Position numbers and translations under genes: made by a program. Below are positions 1 through 5,802 of a DNA stretch of 5,826 nt, one piece after another. The stretch spans positions 1-5,826 of the forward strand of contig CALMWN010000073.1 of NCBI GenBank assembly GCA_937873555.1, given 5' to 3'. Below the pieces are notes generated by a model that saw nothing but the letters and a program-made list of their open reading frames with translations, searched no databases and was not told the DNA's origin. Positions within the stretch are counted from its first letter, which is position 1; every line of letters begins with the position of its first letter. The DNA is from an uncultured Clostridia bacterium. Its GTDB lineage: Bacteria > Bacillota > Clostridia > Acetivibrionales > CALMWN01.

Positions 1-689
1 TTGACATACCATTCCTTTTCCCCAACGAAAAAGTTGCAGATGCTGTATTGGACGGAACGATTGGCCAGAAGCTTTCAGACATGCTGCCGTCAAAAGGCCT
101 TATAAATCTCGGCTGGCAGGAAAACGGCTTCAGACATCTGACAAACAGTGTCAGAGAAGTAAAATCTCCTGCGGATTTGAAGGGCTTGAAGATAAGGACC
201 ATGGAAAACACTTTCCACCTGGCAGCCTGGAAGGCATTAGGAGCAAATCCGACACCGATGTCATGGTCGGAGGTATTTACGGCACTTCAGCAGAAGTCAA
301 TAGACGGCCAGGAAAATCCGGTGCCCAATTTCTACTCTTCAAAGATTCACGAAGTCAACAAATACATAACATTGACGGGACATGTATATTCACCTTTCCT
401 GTTCCTTTTCAGCAAACAGATTTTCGATACATATCCGAAAGAGGATCAGGCTATCCTTCTGGCAGCAGCAAAGGAAACCGGCTTATATGAAAGGCAGCTT
501 AACAGGGAGTATACGGTGAAGAATATCGAAGACATAAAGAAGGAAGGCGGGCTTGTAACCGTACTGACGCCTGAACAGAAAAAAGCGTTCCAGGATTTGA
601 CCGCTCCTGTTTGGAATCAGGTTGCTGAAAGCGCAGGCAGCGATCTTGTTCAGCAATTGAAGGATGAAATTGCGAAAGCAAGCAAGTAA
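1..689 (+). CDS. TRAP transporter solute-binding protein, DctP family (5'-truncated)
   Basis: Periplasmic/extracytoplasmic binding component of a TRAP transporter, which captures organic acids (C4-dicarboxylates, sugar acids or similar) and hands them to a DctQ/DctM membrane pair driven by an ion gradient. The reading frame is open from base 3 to the TAA at 687-689, giving 228 residues with no start in the window. The TTG at 48 is internal, because conserved family sequence (DIPFLFPNEKVADAVLDG) lies upstream of it. Family members run to roughly 330-340 residues, so about the first third, including the signal peptide, is missing. The family core is clear: SPADLKGLKIRTMEN at fragment residues 55-69, then LGANPTPMSWSEVFTALQ, then DGQENP. 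In the family, the Arg of KIRT (fragment residue 65) binds the substrate carboxylate. The C-terminal half ends in charged helices. No DctQ or DctM follows, so they may lie upstream or elsewhere. The substrate cannot be read from sequence. Confidence 0.93.
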   Translation, partial: DIPFLFPNEKVADAVLDGTIGQKLSDMLPSKGLINLGWQENGFRHLTNSVREVKSPADLKGLKIRTMENTFHLAAWKALGANPTPMSWSEVFTALQQKSIDGQENPVPNFYSSKIHEVNKYITLTGHVYSPFLFLFSKQIFDTYPKEDQAILLAAAKETGLYERQLNREYTVKNIEDIKKEGGLVTVLTPEQKKAFQDLTAPVWNQVAESAGSDLVQQLKDEIAKASK

Positions 690-715
690 TAAATCAAACA
701 CTGATAAAAATTTAT

Positions 716-753
716 GGCAATAACCCTTTGATTTATGTCAAGGGGTTATTGCC
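716..753 (+). terminator. Hairpin after the TRAP binding-protein gene (terminator or mRNA stabiliser)
   Basis: A 15-bp stem pairs GGCAATAACCCTTTG (716-730) with CAAGGGGTTATTGCC (739-753) around an 8-base loop. The only non-Watson-Crick position is one G-U pair (727/742). It starts 26 bases after the dctP stop and ends 11 bases before the next ribosome binding site. The + strand after it (AAATAAAC) is not a good U-run, so a partial terminator or a 3'-end stabiliser of the binding-protein mRNA is as likely as a full stop. On the other strand it is followed by ATAAATTTTTATC. Confidence 0.6.
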
Positions 754-764
754 AAATAAACTTT

Positions 765-770
765 AAGGGG
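765..770 (+). promoter_or_regulatory. Ribosome binding site fixing the GTG start of the UroD-like gene
   Basis: AAGGGG lies 9 bases before GTG 780. The in-frame ATG at 735 sits inside the loop of the preceding hairpin and has no usable ribosome binding site, so GTG 780 is the better start. Confidence 0.7.
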
Positions 771-779
771 AAATACAAA

Positions 780-1853
780 GTGGAAAAAAGAATACATGAA
801 ATTATTAAACTGCATCAACAGTTCTGGTCGGGAGAGACTATGGATTCTCCCCTGGTTTCATTCAAAATTGCTCCGGACTATTTTTTCAGCACCCACTTTA
901 AAGCCTCGAGGGCTTTGTTGATTCCGGGTAAGGAAATCACTCCGGATATGATAGATGTCGATGAGTTCATAAAGGATTATCAAAAAGCTGCGGATGAGAT
1001 AGATGCGGTCGATCAGGACGGCTTCTGGACAGCCGAGCCGTTTGTCGGATTTCCCTGGATGGAGGCCATCTGCGGCTGCAAGGTGTATGCTACTGAAAGC
1101 AGTTACATTTCTCATCATTGCCTTTCGGGAATAGAAGAATACGAAAAAATTATCTTTGATTCTGAGAATCCATGGTTTAAGAAGTACATGGAATTTACAG
1201 TAAAGCTTTTTAAGGAATTCAAAGGAAGGTATTTCATCGGACAGCCCATACTGCGGGGTATGTCGGATGTGGTCGGTGCACTTATAGGCCAGACGGAAAT
1301 GATATATACGATGTACGATTATCCGGAGGAAGTCAAAAAATTAATGTCCAGGATAGCCGATATTTTCCTGCATATTATTAAAAGCCAGCAGGATGCTATT
1401 GAACCACTGTACGGGGGATACTCCATGGGCTTTTACCATCTCTGGAGTCCTGGAAGGTGTATGTGGTTCCAGGAGGATTTAACTTCCCTGATGTCTCCGG
1501 ATCAGTACAGGGAATTTTTAGCGGAGCAGCATGAGAAAATATTAAGCTGCTACGATTATACCGGAATACACCTGCATTCCTCATCATTCCATGTATTGGA
1601 GGATTTACTTTCACTTGAGAGGCTGAAGGTTATAGAGATCAACAAGGATATCGGAGGACTCACGGTCGAGCAGATGATGCCGGTATTCAAAAGAGTACAG
1701 CAAAAAGGTAAGAAGCTCATGGTATGGGGTGACCTGAATAACGAAGAAATTGACATGATCAAAAATAATCTCGATATGAAGGGGTTACATTTCAATATAA
1801 TAGCTCCGGGTGTTCCAGAAGCCGTAAAATTGCTTGAGCATATAAGGAAATAA
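780..1853 (+). CDS. Uroporphyrinogen decarboxylase-fold (UroD-like) protein, possible methyltransferase
   Basis: A 357-residue soluble protein of the UroD/MtaA-MtbA superfamily, whose members have a TIM-barrel fold. True HemE decarboxylates uroporphyrinogen III, while the relatives MtaA/MtbA transfer methyl groups from corrinoid proteins to thiols. Family-like segments are a pocket run around residues 86-100 (EPFVGFPWMEAICGC), GQPILRGMSDVVGALIG at 154-170, SPDQYREFLAEQHEKIL at 239-255, TGIHLHSSS at 261-269, EINKDIGG at 286-293, VWGDLN at 315-320 and a C-terminal APGVPEAVKLLEHI. MtaA/MtbA bind zinc through an H-x-C motif plus a later Cys. Here the matching place reads HLHSS (H264, H266) with no Cys, so zinc-dependent thiol methylation as in MtaA is not supported. 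It is probably not HemE, since no haem genes are nearby and the sequence resembles the catabolic UroD-like group. The start is GTG 780. It lies 62 bases before the ArsB/NhaD-type transporter gene, so co-transcription is likely. The exact reaction is unknown. Confidence 0.82.
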   Translation: MEKRIHEIIKLHQQFWSGETMDSPLVSFKIAPDYFFSTHFKASRALLIPGKEITPDMIDVDEFIKDYQKAADEIDAVDQDGFWTAEPFVGFPWMEAICGCKVYATESSYISHHCLSGIEEYEKIIFDSENPWFKKYMEFTVKLFKEFKGRYFIGQPILRGMSDVVGALIGQTEMIYTMYDYPEEVKKLMSRIADIFLHIIKSQQDAIEPLYGGYSMGFYHLWSPGRCMWFQEDLTSLMSPDQYREFLAEQHEKILSCYDYTGIHLHSSSFHVLEDLLSLERLKVIEINKDIGGLTVEQMMPVFKRVQQKGKKLMVWGDLNNEEIDMIKNNLDMKGLHFNIIAPGVPEAVKLLEHIRK

Positions 1854-1857
1854 ACTG

Positions 1858-1899
1858 GTAAAACAATTTCATACAAAGGTTTAACTGAAATTACATTAC
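1858..1899 (+). repeat. Interrupted inverted repeat just before the transporter ribosome binding site
   Basis: AATTTCA (1865-1871) is the exact reverse complement of TGAAATT (1886-1892). After a 3-base mismatch on each side, GTAA (1858-1861) matches TTAC (1896-1899). The structure ends one base before the GGGGGAGG ribosome binding site. It could be an mRNA fold or a dimer binding site, but it is AT-rich and could arise by chance. Confidence 0.35.
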
Positions 1900-1900
1900 A

Positions 1901-1908
1901 GGGGGAGG
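1901..1908 (+). promoter_or_regulatory. Strong ribosome binding site supporting a TTG start
   Basis: GGGGGAGG ends 7 bases before TTG 1916, which is ideal spacing. The first in-frame ATG (1928) would be 19 bases away, so TTG is preferred despite being a rare start codon. Confidence 0.75.
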
Positions 1909-1915
1909 CTTTACT

Positions 1916-3190
1916 TTGTCTTACGAAATGATACTTTCATCTTTAATCTTTATAATATCCTATGCCATAATTATATCAGAGAAAATCGACAGGGTTATTG
2001 TAGCCTTGGGCGGAGGCATTTTAATGGTGCTGGTAAACATCCTGAGCCAGGACAGCGCTTTTCAGGCTATAGATTACAATACCCTGGGGCTTCTGATCGG
2101 CATGATGGTCATAGTCATGATTACAATGCGGACAGGTATATTTGAGTATATGGCAATTAAAATGGTAAAGATTGCGAAAGGCGAGCCATGGAAGATATTG
2201 GTCTATCTTTCCGTTATAACGGCAGTAATCTCCGCTTTCCTGGATAATGTAACAACAATATTGTTGATTCTGCCCATAACCCTGGACATATGCAAGGAAC
2301 TGAAGCTAAGACCTGTTCCTTTTATAATCAGCCAGGTGTTTGCATCCAATATCGGTGGTACTGCGACGTTGATAGGAGATCCGCCCAATATAATGATAGG
2401 AGCAAAAGCAGGGCTTACCTTTATGGATTTTTTAGTGAATGTTGCCCCTGTAATCATACCAATACTTGCAGTTAGCATACTTTCATTCATACTGGTCTAC
2501 AAGAAATACCTGAAGACCAGTGAAGAGAACAAAAAGAAGATACTGCTGTTAAACGAGGGTCAGGCGATAAAGGACAAAAAGCTGCTGATAAAATCTATGA
2601 TAGTACTCTCCCTGACCATAATAGCATTTGTACTGCACGGAACGCTCCACCTTGAATCTTCTACCGTCGCCATTACGGGTGCGGTTTTGCTTCTGTTGAT
2701 ATCCAGGGTATCCACCGAACGTATATTAAAGGAAGTGGAATGGAAGACAATATTTTTCTTTGCCGGACTGTTCATGCTTGTAGGAGGAATTGAAAAGGCG
2801 GGGATTTTAAGGCTCATAGCCGAAGCCATAGTGGGAGCGACCGGTTCTAACCTGATGCTGCTCGGTATTTCAATCCTCTGGGTGTCGGCTATTGTCTCGG
2901 CCTTTGTTGACAACATACCTTTTACTGCAACAATGATTCCTTTGATAAAAGATGTAGGAGCGCTGACAGGGATTGCAATAACACCCTTATGGTGGGCGCT
3001 GTCACTGGGAGCGTGCCTGGGGGGGAACGGAACCATCATAGGTGCAAGTGCAAATGTAGTGGCATCGGGTATGGCTGAGGACTTTGGGCATAAAATAACT
3101 TTCAAACAATATTTCAGGGTTTGCTTCCCGATCATGCTGATTACAATAGTCATAAGCATGATATATTTGATGATATTCTTTCTGAAATGA
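1916..3190 (+). CDS. ArsB/NhaD/CitM-type ion transporter (IT superfamily permease)
   Basis: A 424-residue integral membrane protein with about ten or more hydrophobic segments. Members of this family (ArsB arsenite efflux, NhaD Na+/H+ antiporter, CitM/SLC13 carboxylate carriers, animal P protein) move anions or cations through two inverted halves. Both halves show the signature. The first has SAFLDN at residues 106-111 and NIGGTATLIGDPPN at 145-158. The second has SAFVDN at 328-333 and GGNGTIIGASAN at 369-380. A charged cytoplasmic linker (about 196-226, rich in Lys and Glu) separates them, and the protein ends in a hydrophobic helix. The length is normal for the family. GDPPN in the first half is typical of the ArsB/NhaD/P-protein branch. 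No arsR, arsA or arsC is nearby, so arsenite export is not favoured. With a TRAP binding protein and a dehydrogenase as neighbours, carboxylate or ion transport is the likelier role. Substrate specificity cannot be assigned. Confidence 0.9.
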   Translation: MSYEMILSSLIFIISYAIIISEKIDRVIVALGGGILMVLVNILSQDSAFQAIDYNTLGLLIGMMVIVMITMRTGIFEYMAIKMVKIAKGEPWKILVYLSVITAVISAFLDNVTTILLILPITLDICKELKLRPVPFIISQVFASNIGGTATLIGDPPNIMIGAKAGLTFMDFLVNVAPVIIPILAVSILSFILVYKKYLKTSEENKKKILLLNEGQAIKDKKLLIKSMIVLSLTIIAFVLHGTLHLESSTVAITGAVLLLLISRVSTERILKEVEWKTIFFFAGLFMLVGGIEKAGILRLIAEAIVGATGSNLMLLGISILWVSAIVSAFVDNIPFTATMIPLIKDVGALTGIAITPLWWALSLGACLGGNGTIIGASANVVASGMAEDFGHKITFKQYFRVCFPIMLITIVISMIYLMIFFLK

Positions 3191-3247
3191 TATCGCAGGT
3201 TGATACCGGGCAATACCGGATTGGCCGCATTCATCAAAATCAAACAG

Positions 3248-3275
3248 TAATACGAGTCTGACTATGATAATACGA
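3248..3275 (+). repeat. Short direct repeat TAATACGA, 20-base period
   Basis: TAATACGA occurs at 3248-3255 and 3268-3275, start to start 20 bases, about two helical turns. It lies in the 209-base gap before the dehydrogenase gene, about 125 bases upstream of its start. Tandem same-face half-sites would suit a regulator, but no factor can be named. Confidence 0.25.
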
Positions 3276-3336
3276 TTTATTTGCTGCATGGGGAGTGATA
3301 TATCTTCTATTTATAGATGATACAATTTGAAGAGAA

Positions 3337-3363
3337 TTGCAATTTCATATACAGTAGTATAAA
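3337..3363 (+). promoter_or_regulatory. Possible sigma-A promoter of the dehydrogenase gene
   Basis: TTGCAA (3337-3342) and TATAAA (3358-3363) are spaced 15 bases, which is shorter than the ideal 17. Each overlaps a palindrome: AATTGCAATT at 3335-3344 and TATAAATTTATA at 3358-3369. It sits about 35 bases before the ATG. The match is weak in an AT-rich leader, but the 209-base gap makes a separate promoter reasonable. Confidence 0.3.
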
Positions 3364-3382
3364 TTTATATAGAAAACAACTG

Positions 3383-3388
3383 AAGGAG
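3383..3388 (+). promoter_or_regulatory. Ribosome binding site fixing the ATG start of the dehydrogenase
   Basis: AAGGAG lies 11 bases before ATG 3400. The upstream in-frame GTG at 3388 overlaps this site and cannot use it, so ATG 3400 is the start. Confidence 0.75.
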
Positions 3389-3399
3389 TGTGTTTAAAT

Positions 3400-4206
3400 A
3401 TGTCTATTGGTGCAAATCTTGAAAAAATATTCTCACTTGAAAATAAGGTGATTATGCTGACCGGCGCAATTGGCGGTATCGGCTCCGTCCTGGCAAAAGG
3501 CCTGGCGGATGTCGGTGCAGAAATGGCGCTGTGCGATGTGGATCCTGAAAAACTGGAGAAGCTTACGGCAGAAATTAATGAAAACGGTAAAGCAAAAGCC
3601 TTTTCGTTGAATATTCTCAAAATGGATTCAATCAAGTCATGTGTAGATAGTGTCATTAAGGAGTTCGGAAGGGTCGACGTACTGATCAATTGTGCAGGTA
3701 TCAACAAACGCGAGGGCTTTCTGGATGTGACGGAAGAAACCTATGACAAAATCATGGGGATAAACCTGAAAGGACTTTATTTCCTCACCCAGGAGGTTGT
3801 AAAGCACATGATTAAAGCCAATAAGGGCAATATCATCAACATGTCCTCACATAATGCGGTCGGGATGCTCGGCGGAGTGTCGGTATACGGAGCAACAAAG
3901 AGTGCTGTGACCGCTCTGACACGTTCAATGGCGATAGAATGGGCAAAGTATAACATCAGAGCAAATGCCATTGCTCCGGGTCATATTTTGACTCCGCTTA
4001 CGACAGTGACATGGGAACATCCGGAAAGAGCAAAATACCTGAGGGAAAGGATTGCGATGGGAAGGCCCGGTGAACCGGAAGAAATCCTCGGACTTACAAT
4101 AATGCTGGCTTCAGATGCATCCAGCTATATGTCCGGTATGATGTACCACATAGACGGCGGCTGCCTGGCAGGCGGTCAACCCTGGCCATTCGATACGAAA
4201 TATTAA
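3400..4206 (+). CDS. Short-chain dehydrogenase/reductase (SDR), gluconate 5-dehydrogenase/KduD-like
   Basis: A 268-residue cytoplasmic NAD(P)-dependent oxidoreductase of the classical SDR family. The Rossmann cofactor motif TGAIGGIG is at residues 21-28. Asp46 at the end of the second beta strand (LCDVD) favours NAD(H) over NADP(H). NCAG (97-100) replaces the usual NNAG. The catalytic tetrad is complete: Asn122, Ser150 (NMSSHN), Tyr163 and Lys167 (YGATK). RANAIAPG (192-199) and a C-terminal IDGG follow family pattern. The overall character (SMAIEWAKYNIRANAIAPG, DGGCLAGGQPWP) is closest to sugar-acid or polyol dehydrogenases such as gluconate 5-dehydrogenase or 2-deoxy-D-gluconate 3-dehydrogenase. 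SDR substrates are poorly predicted by sequence, so this is only a class. With an upstream TRAP binding protein it could oxidise the imported acid. It is the last + strand gene and converges on the cotJ operon. Confidence 0.92.
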   Translation: MSIGANLEKIFSLENKVIMLTGAIGGIGSVLAKGLADVGAEMALCDVDPEKLEKLTAEINENGKAKAFSLNILKMDSIKSCVDSVIKEFGRVDVLINCAGINKREGFLDVTEETYDKIMGINLKGLYFLTQEVVKHMIKANKGNIINMSSHNAVGMLGGVSVYGATKSAVTALTRSMAIEWAKYNIRANAIAPGHILTPLTTVTWEHPERAKYLRERIAMGRPGEPEEILGLTIMLASDASSYMSGMMYHIDGGCLAGGQPWPFDTKY

Positions 4207-4467
4207 AAATTTATTACAATACCTATAGTTGCCAAATCCTTAGTTTCCTGCAAATTCAATAACATAAATAATACTTGATATCTATAGGAAGTAGGGGAGG
4301 TTATACCTTTAAAATAGAAAATGAAGAGAACAAAAGCAATGAACTATCTTCAATAATGGTTATCTTCGGTTGAAGCATCATGGATATTTCCGATGGGATT
4401 ATAGAATACAGATAGCAGAAAAGGTCTATTTTTCCCAATTACGATGCAGGTCTATGTAACTCGGTTG
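4207..4467. other. Gene-free spacer between the dehydrogenase and the cotJ operon
   Basis: No reading frame here is supported. A GGGGAGG ribosome-binding-like site near 4294-4300 is followed by a 22-codon stop-bounded frame without a start at usable distance. Short repeats are present: AGGTCTAT at 4422-4429 and 4448-4455, TATCTTC at 4345-4351 and 4361-4367, and CTTCAA (4348-4353) facing TTGAAG (4370-4375). It may be decayed gene sequence, but nothing identifies a parent. Confidence 0.5.
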
Positions 4468-4501
4468 CCCCAGGAAACCCCTTAATCGGGGTTTCCTGGG
4501 G
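4468..4501 (-). terminator. Perfect 14-bp hairpin at the end of cotJC
   Basis: CCCCAGGAAACCCC (4468-4481) and GGGGTTTCCTGGGG (4488-4501) are perfect complements around a 6-base loop (4482-4487). It lies between convergent genes and most likely ends the cotJ transcript, and perhaps read-through from the dehydrogenase side too. Neither strand has a clear U-run after the stem, so it is not a textbook intrinsic terminator. Unusually, the cotJC stop codon (complement of 4482-4484) falls in the loop, so the last four sense codons plus part of a fifth form one arm. Confidence 0.65.
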
Positions 4502-5081
4502 GTTTGGCAACAAAATGCTTCTTTTCGGACAATCTGTCCTGTACAATTCTGAGTGCTTCTCCAAAACGCTGGAAGTGTACTATTTCACGCTCTCTCAAGA
4601 ACCTCAAGGGATCTATGACGTCAGGATCATCTGAAAGGTTTATCAGATTTTCATAGGTTGCCCTTGCTTTCTGCTCCGCAGCGAGGTCTTCCACCAGGTC
4701 TGCTATCGGGTCGCCCTTGGACTGTAAGCACGCTGCATTGAAGGGAACTCCGGATGCACTCATGGGATAGATGGCATGGTCATGGTCGGAGTAATAAGCT
4801 CCAAGCCCTGCCTTTTCCATAACATCCGCCGGTACGTCCTTTGTAAGCTGGTATACAATGGAGCCGACCATTTCCAGGTGTGCAAGTTCTTCCGTACCGA
4901 CATCGTTTAGTATACCCTTGGCCTCGTTTGTGGGCATGCTGAACCTTTGGCTGAGATATCTCAGTGAAGCCGCAAGCTCGCCATCCGGGCCGCCATATTG
5001 GGTTATAATATATTTTGCCATCTTAGGGTTGCATGTTTTTATTTTTACAGGGTATTCCAGTCTTTTTTCATAAACCCACAT
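4482..5081 (-). CDS. cotJC: Spore coat protein CotJC, manganese catalase family
   Basis: A 199-residue ferritin-like four-helix protein of the manganese catalase family. In Bacillus, CotJC is a component of the inner spore coat region whose assembly depends on CotJA. Its N-terminus (MWVYEKRLEYPVKI..CNP) and GGPDGELAASLRYLSQR are typical of CotJC. Likely di-manganese ligands are Glu35, Glu65 and His68 (EELAHLE, ExxH), Glu136 (Glu131 is an alternative) and His169 (EREIVH, ExxH), so catalase-type activity is plausible. GVPFNAACLQSKGDPIADL at 111-129 is another family block. Start ATG 5081 has AGGAGGT 6 bases upstream. It follows cotJB after 89 bases. The end AKPPGNPD appears to extend about ten residues beyond the 189-residue Bacillus subtilis protein as I recall it, and this tail is encoded by the arm of the terminal hairpin. 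Expected expression is in the mother cell during sporulation. Confidence 0.95.
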   Translation of the reverse strand: MWVYEKRLEYPVKIKTCNPKMAKYIITQYGGPDGELAASLRYLSQRFSMPTNEAKGILNDVGTEELAHLEMVGSIVYQLTKDVPADVMEKAGLGAYYSDHDHAIYPMSASGVPFNAACLQSKGDPIADLVEDLAAEQKARATYENLINLSDDPDVIDPLRFLREREIVHFQRFGEALRIVQDRLSEKKHFVAKPPGNPD

Positions 5082-5170
5082 TTTTCTACCTCCTATCAGG
5101 AAATATCATTTATAGATTTGGACAATCTGAAATATTTCTGCTACCTTATATTTACAAACTCGATACGGTC

Positions 5171-5422
5171 TCATTGCCTTTCCCAGGGCCAGGGACTGTC
5201 TATCCACTGCCATCGATAACTGTTGAAAAAGCGGGGTGAGTTGAGCGGGCCATACTGCCTTTCATATTGGTTTTTTAAATAGCCTGATTTCTGGACATAT
5301 GAATAGTAAAGCATAAGCGCCCTCTGGTCACATGGGTGGGTATCAAGATAAAGATGCAGGTCAAATGCAGAAAAGTCAGTTGCCATTATTTCTTTTAAAA
5401 GCTGTTCGCGTTCAAGTTCCAT
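5171..5422 (-). CDS. cotJB: Spore coat protein CotJB
   Basis: An 83-residue protein of the CotJB family, a small spore-coat protein encoded between cotJA and cotJC. The family pattern is plain: FSAFDLHLYLDTHPCDQRAL at residues 17-36, a central tyrosine-rich helix (LYYSYVQ), YGPL at 58-61 and a tryptophan-rich tail WQWIDSPWPWE. The start chosen is ATG 5422, because AAGGAGGT (5436-5429) sits 6 bases before it. The GTG at 5428 directly abuts the Shine-Dalgarno sequence and is too close. It begins 14 bases after the cotJA stop, so translation is probably coupled within the operon. No enzymatic function is known for the family, and its role in coat assembly is inferred from the conserved operon. 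Confidence 0.93.
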   Translation of the reverse strand: MELEREQLLKEIMATDFSAFDLHLYLDTHPCDQRALMLYYSYVQKSGYLKNQYERQYGPLNSPRFFNSYRWQWIDSPWPWERQ

Positions 5423-5428
5423 ATTCAC

Positions 5429-5436
5429 ACCTCCTT
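5429..5436 (-). promoter_or_regulatory. cotJB ribosome binding site
   Basis: AAGGAGGT on the - strand begins directly after the cotJA TAG codon (5437-5439) and leaves a 6-base spacer to ATG 5422, which decides the cotJB start. Confidence 0.8.
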
Positions 5437-5640
5437 CTACTCATCAACCGTATATTCCGGGTCAGTCCCGTAAGGGCTGTTCAACTCAGGGAAAATAGTG
5501 CCGCTCTCAAGTCCGAGCATGGGAGGATAAATACAATTCAAATGCTGGAACGGCACGTATGCATGTGCAAGCTTAAAGGTAGTCATACATGGTGAATAGC
5601 AGGAAAACAGCCTATTTGTCCCATATACAGGATTATACAT
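5437..5640 (-). CDS. cotJA: Spore coat-associated protein CotJA
   Basis: A 67-residue small protein, first gene of the cotJ operon. Family hallmarks are LAHAYVPFQHLNCIYPP at about residues 24-40, then GLESGTIFPELNSPYG, the GTxFPEL block that identifies CotJA. In Bacillus subtilis CotJA is needed for CotJC to enter the coat. Start ATG 5640 follows GGAGG (5652-5648) with a 7-base spacer. The N-terminal 20 residues (with Cys14 and Cys18) are more variable in the family. Nothing suggests truncation. A candidate sporulation promoter lies about 45-75 bases upstream. Confidence 0.92.
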   Translation of the reverse strand: MYNPVYGTNRLFSCYSPCMTTFKLAHAYVPFQHLNCIYPPMLGLESGTIFPELNSPYGTDPEYTVDE

Positions 5641-5685
5641 TTAACTCCCTCCATTAAGGTTACTTTATTAACATAATATTCCCGA

Positions 5686-5713
5686 AATGTAACAAAAGTT
5701 CATAAAATATGCC
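5686..5713 (-). promoter_or_regulatory. Candidate sigma-E-type sporulation promoter of cotJABC
   Basis: Read on the - strand, GGCATATT (5713-5706) matches the sigma-E -35 consensus (GKCATATT type). After 12 bases GTTACATT (5693-5686) keeps the TACA-T core of the -10 (CATACAAT type). The start site would be near 5680, about 40 bases before ATG 5640. The cotJ operon of Bacillus subtilis is known to use sigma-E. The spacing is a little short. The same stretch also reads CATATTTTA, a CATANNNTA match to a sigma-K -10, so the sigma factor is not certain. Confidence 0.5.
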
Positions 5714-5767
5714 ATATAGAAAAATTAGAGTTAAGCTACATAAAATAATCTTAAAAAATATCACATA

Positions 5768-5796
5768 TTTACATTTTGTTTTTTATATGCTATAAT
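5768..5796 (+). promoter_or_regulatory. Strong sigma-A promoter with extended -10, reading out of the window
   Basis: TTTACA (5768-5773), a 17-base spacer and TATAAT (5791-5796), with TGC just before the -10 (TGnTATAAT, extended -10). Only one base of the -35 differs from TTGACA. Transcription would start near 5803 and run toward a gene beyond base 5826, divergent from cotJ. Confidence 0.7.
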
Positions 5797-5802
5797 TCAT
5801 AA

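Noticed and set aside
735..779. N-terminal extension of the UroD-like protein from ATG 735
   Set aside because: The ATG is in a hairpin loop with no ribosome binding site, and the added 15 residues do not look like family sequence. GTG 780 has AAGGGG at 9 bases.
3204..3226. Possible terminator after the transporter gene (CCGG pairs, or GGCAAT/ATTGGCC with a bulge)
   Set aside because: The stems are 4-6 bp, one with a bulge, and no U-run follows.
2560..3243. 227-codon open frame on the - strand opposite the transporter
   Set aside because: It lies entirely antisense to a well-supported membrane protein and its translation shows no family character.
4221..4287. CCTATAG and CTATAGG inverted repeat flanking about 50 bases
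   Set aside because: CTATAG is itself palindromic, so a distant 7-base match is weak. No mobile-element content lies between.
4290..4376. Possible small gene after GGGGAGG at about 4294
   Set aside because: No ATG, GTG or TTG at usable distance, only about 22 open codons, and no recognisable family.
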